Assembly: GCA_905201895.1 (NCBI GenBank)
Contig: CAJKPX010000062.1
Location: forward strand, 1 to 13,290
DNA from: an uncultured Eubacteriales bacterium
GTDB lineage: Bacteria; Bacillota; Clostridia; Oscillospirales; CAG-272
Direction: 5' to 3'
Length of the DNA: 13,290 bases
Shown: piece after piece, positions 11,820 through 13,290 of the stretch
How the letters are laid out: each line of letters starts with the position of its first letter
How positions within the stretch are numbered: position 1 is the stretch's first letter
The notes under the pieces: generated by a model
The model's input: only the letters and a program-made list of their open reading frames with translations
Told to the model about the DNA's origin: nothing
Database searches by the model: none
Program-made: the position numbers and the translations under genes

Positions 11820-13166
11820 ATGAAGATTACACAGTATCTCACCACCGAGGGGCTGGACTTTGTCACGCACCCCGTTTATCCCGCCGTCAAAATGAGCGGC
11901 GCATGCGAGCTGCGAAAGACGGGGGAGGTCCTTTCGCGCGATTTTCTCGGCTTTGGCGTTGCAATTACGGGCAGCTCCTGCTATAACCTCTCGCTGATGG
12001 AGCCTGCCGCGCGCCGCGCGCTTCTGGAGGAAATCTACGGCAAGGAGGGTATCGGGCTCTCGGTTGCGCGCCTTTCGATCGGTGCGAGCGACTATTCCGC
12101 CGAGCTATATTCCTACGATGACGTGGAAAACGATATCGCGCTCGAGCATTTCTCGATTGACCGCGACCGTGCCTATATCATTCCCATGATCCGCGAAATT
12201 CTCGAGGTCAACCCCGATCTCTATCTCTATGCGTCTCCCTGGAGCCCTCCCGGATGGATGAAAACGGGCGGCAGCCTTTGCGGGGGCTATATGCGTGCCG
12301 AGTTTGTGGATTGCTATGCCGACTATATCGTGCGCTTTATTGAGGAATACGCAAAATGCGGCATCAAGATCGCGGCACTCACGCCGCAGAATGAGCCCGA
12401 GACCCAGCAGCACGGACAAATGCCTGCCTGCATCTGGCATCCCGATATTGAGGCGGCGTATATTTCGGTTCTGCGCCGCAAGCTCGACGAGCACGGGCTT
12501 GGAGACGTTGGAATTTGGATGTACGATTACAATTTTGACAACTATCTTCGCCCGCAATGGATGCTCGACACGTACCCCACGCTCGCAGAGGCGTGCAGCG
12601 GCGTGGCGTTTCACTATTATCGCGGGAGCATCGAGCAAACTCGCGCACTCCGCGAGGCATATCCGCAGCTCAAGATGCATTTCACCGAGGGCGGACCGCG
12701 CTTGTTTGACAACTACGGCGTCGATTGGTGCAAATGGGGCATCATGATGTCCAAAACGCTCAACGAGGGCTTCGCCTCGTTCACGGGCTGGAACCTCATG
12801 CTCGACGAAACGGGTGGACCAAACGTTGGTCCCTATTTCTGCGGCGGACTCGTAACGCGCAACAGCGTGAGCGGTGCGTTGAGTTATAGCGGACAGTACA
12901 AGACCTTCCGCCATATCGCAAAATTCATGCAGAAGGGCGCGAGGGTGATGGGGCTGGAGATTTCCGACAACGTATCGTGCGTGTTCCGTTTTCCCAAGGA
13001 CGAGATGCCTCTGCATGCTTCGCTGATCGAGAATCCCGACGGTAGCCGCGTCTACGTGCTGGTCAATCGCGACAGCACCAAGCGTCAGGTGCAGATTTTT
13101 GAGGGTGACACCCATTGGTACGTCGAAATGCTCCCCAACACGCTCTCAACCGTTGTGGTGGAATAA
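11820..13166 (+). CDS. GH30 family glycoside hydrolase
   Basis: This 448-residue retaining glycosidase has a TIM barrel plus a C-terminal beta-sandwich, as usual for GH30. Motifs in order: GFGVAITGSSCYN (44-56), ARLSIGASDY (83-92), WSPPGWMK (141-148), TPQNEPE with acid/base E192, and HFTEGGPR with nucleophile E290. It also has WNLMLDE and a C-terminal sandwich ending TLSTVVVE, so the protein is complete. The start follows AAAGGAG. There is no signal peptide, which is uncommon for a family that includes secreted xylanases and suggests action on imported oligosaccharides. Family activities include beta-glucosidase/glucosylceramidase, beta-xylosidase, endo-xylanase and beta-1,6-glucanase. The sequence does not settle which. 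It sits downstream of the EamA transporter and near the CE7 esterase. Confidence 0.93.
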   Translation: MKITQYLTTEGLDFVTHPVYPAVKMSGACELRKTGEVLSRDFLGFGVAITGSSCYNLSLMEPAARRALLEEIYGKEGIGLSVARLSIGASDYSAELYSYDDVENDIALEHFSIDRDRAYIIPMIREILEVNPDLYLYASPWSPPGWMKTGGSLCGGYMRAEFVDCYADYIVRFIEEYAKCGIKIAALTPQNEPETQQHGQMPACIWHPDIEAAYISVLRRKLDEHGLGDVGIWMYDYNFDNYLRPQWMLDTYPTLAEACSGVAFHYYRGSIEQTRALREAYPQLKMHFTEGGPRLFDNYGVDWCKWGIMMSKTLNEGFASFTGWNLMLDETGGPNVGPYFCGGLVTRNSVSGALSYSGQYKTFRHIAKFMQKGARVMGLEISDNVSCVFRFPKDEMPLHASLIENPDGSRVYVLVNRDSTKRQVQIFEGDTHWYVEMLPNTLSTVVVE

Positions 13167-13201
13167 AAAGTAGGATGTATAAACAGGGGGAGGGAGCGGG
13201 A

Positions 13202-13215
13202 CTTTTGAGCAAAAG
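13202..13215 (+). repeat. Short dyad downstream of GH30
   Basis: CTTTTG-AG-CAAAAG is a perfect 6-base dyad 36 bases after the GH30 stop. It lacks a T run and is too weak to call a terminator. Confidence 0.3.
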
Positions 13216-13250
13216 CTTCGTTAGCGTAAAATGACTGTGTTTTCTTGTTT

Positions 13251-13284
13251 GTGGGGAAAACTTCTCGAGAGAAGTTTTCCCCAC
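13251..13284. terminator. Long perfect hairpin at window end
   Basis: A 16-base perfect stem (13251-13266 with 13269-13284) around GA. The sequence after it (ACCCCT) has no T run, so it is an atypical terminator for GH30 or a dispersed intergenic hairpin repeat. The window ends 6 bases later. Confidence 0.55.
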
Positions 13285-13290
13285 ACCCCT

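Noticed and set aside
12105..13115. 336-codon - strand open frame opposite GH30
   Set aside because: Antisense shadow of a complete GH30 protein with both catalytic glutamates; no family features of its own.

Overview
The window looks like a metagenomic contig with two unlike parts. Bases 1 to about 860 are AT-rich and carry two Bacteroidota-style genes on the + strand: the 3' end of an M23 (LytM) peptidase and an outer-membrane beta-barrel protein. From about 860 to the end the DNA is clearly more GC-rich. It has consensus sigma-A promoters (TTGACA-N17-TATAAT), AGGAGG ribosome sites and gene families typical of uncultured gut Clostridia (Bacillota). An outer-membrane protein and a Bacillota M42 peptidase are cut at the same point in tail-to-tail orientation, so an assembly misjoin is the simplest explanation. 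Nothing in the window identifies a species.

Layout after the junction. 863-2516 (-): a helix-turn-helix regulator with a SHOCT-like tail, a 93-residue partner and a truncated M42 aminopeptidase, apparently one operon. 2517-2820: about 300 bases without a gene but full of inverted repeats. 2821-5310 (-): an MFS transporter followed by a sialidase-like beta-propeller protein, one operon with a consensus promoter. 5584-6672 (+): a GxDLY/SGNH esterase, transcribed divergently from the transporter with its own consensus promoter. 6711-6893: two tandem copies of a promoter module. 6900-7598 (+): a two-helix membrane protein of unknown function with a strong terminator. 7761-8672 (+): a decayed lipoprotein subtilase broken by an in-frame TAA and lacking the Ser-containing half. 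8772-9731 (-): a CE7 acetyl-xylan esterase. 9850-10677 (-): an AraC-type regulator. 10833-11765 (+): an EamA-type transporter, divergent from the regulator. 11820-13166 (+): a GH30 glycosidase. The window ends in a long perfect hairpin.

Read together, 2821-6672 and 8772-13166 resemble a Bacillota glycan-use locus. They supply transport, two deacetylase-type esterases (CE7 and SGNH), a GH30 hydrolase, a propeller protein and an AraC regulator. None of the four carbohydrate-active proteins has a visible signal peptide, so they probably finish imported acetylated oligosaccharides (xylan-like or another acetylated glycan) in the cytoplasm. I see no CRISPR array, rRNA, tRNA, transposase or recognisable defence system. 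The least ordinary items are the regulatory repeats: a near-identical palindrome in two separate leaders and a gap-free tandem promoter duplication. The paired regulator/93-residue proteins with similar tails are also notable.
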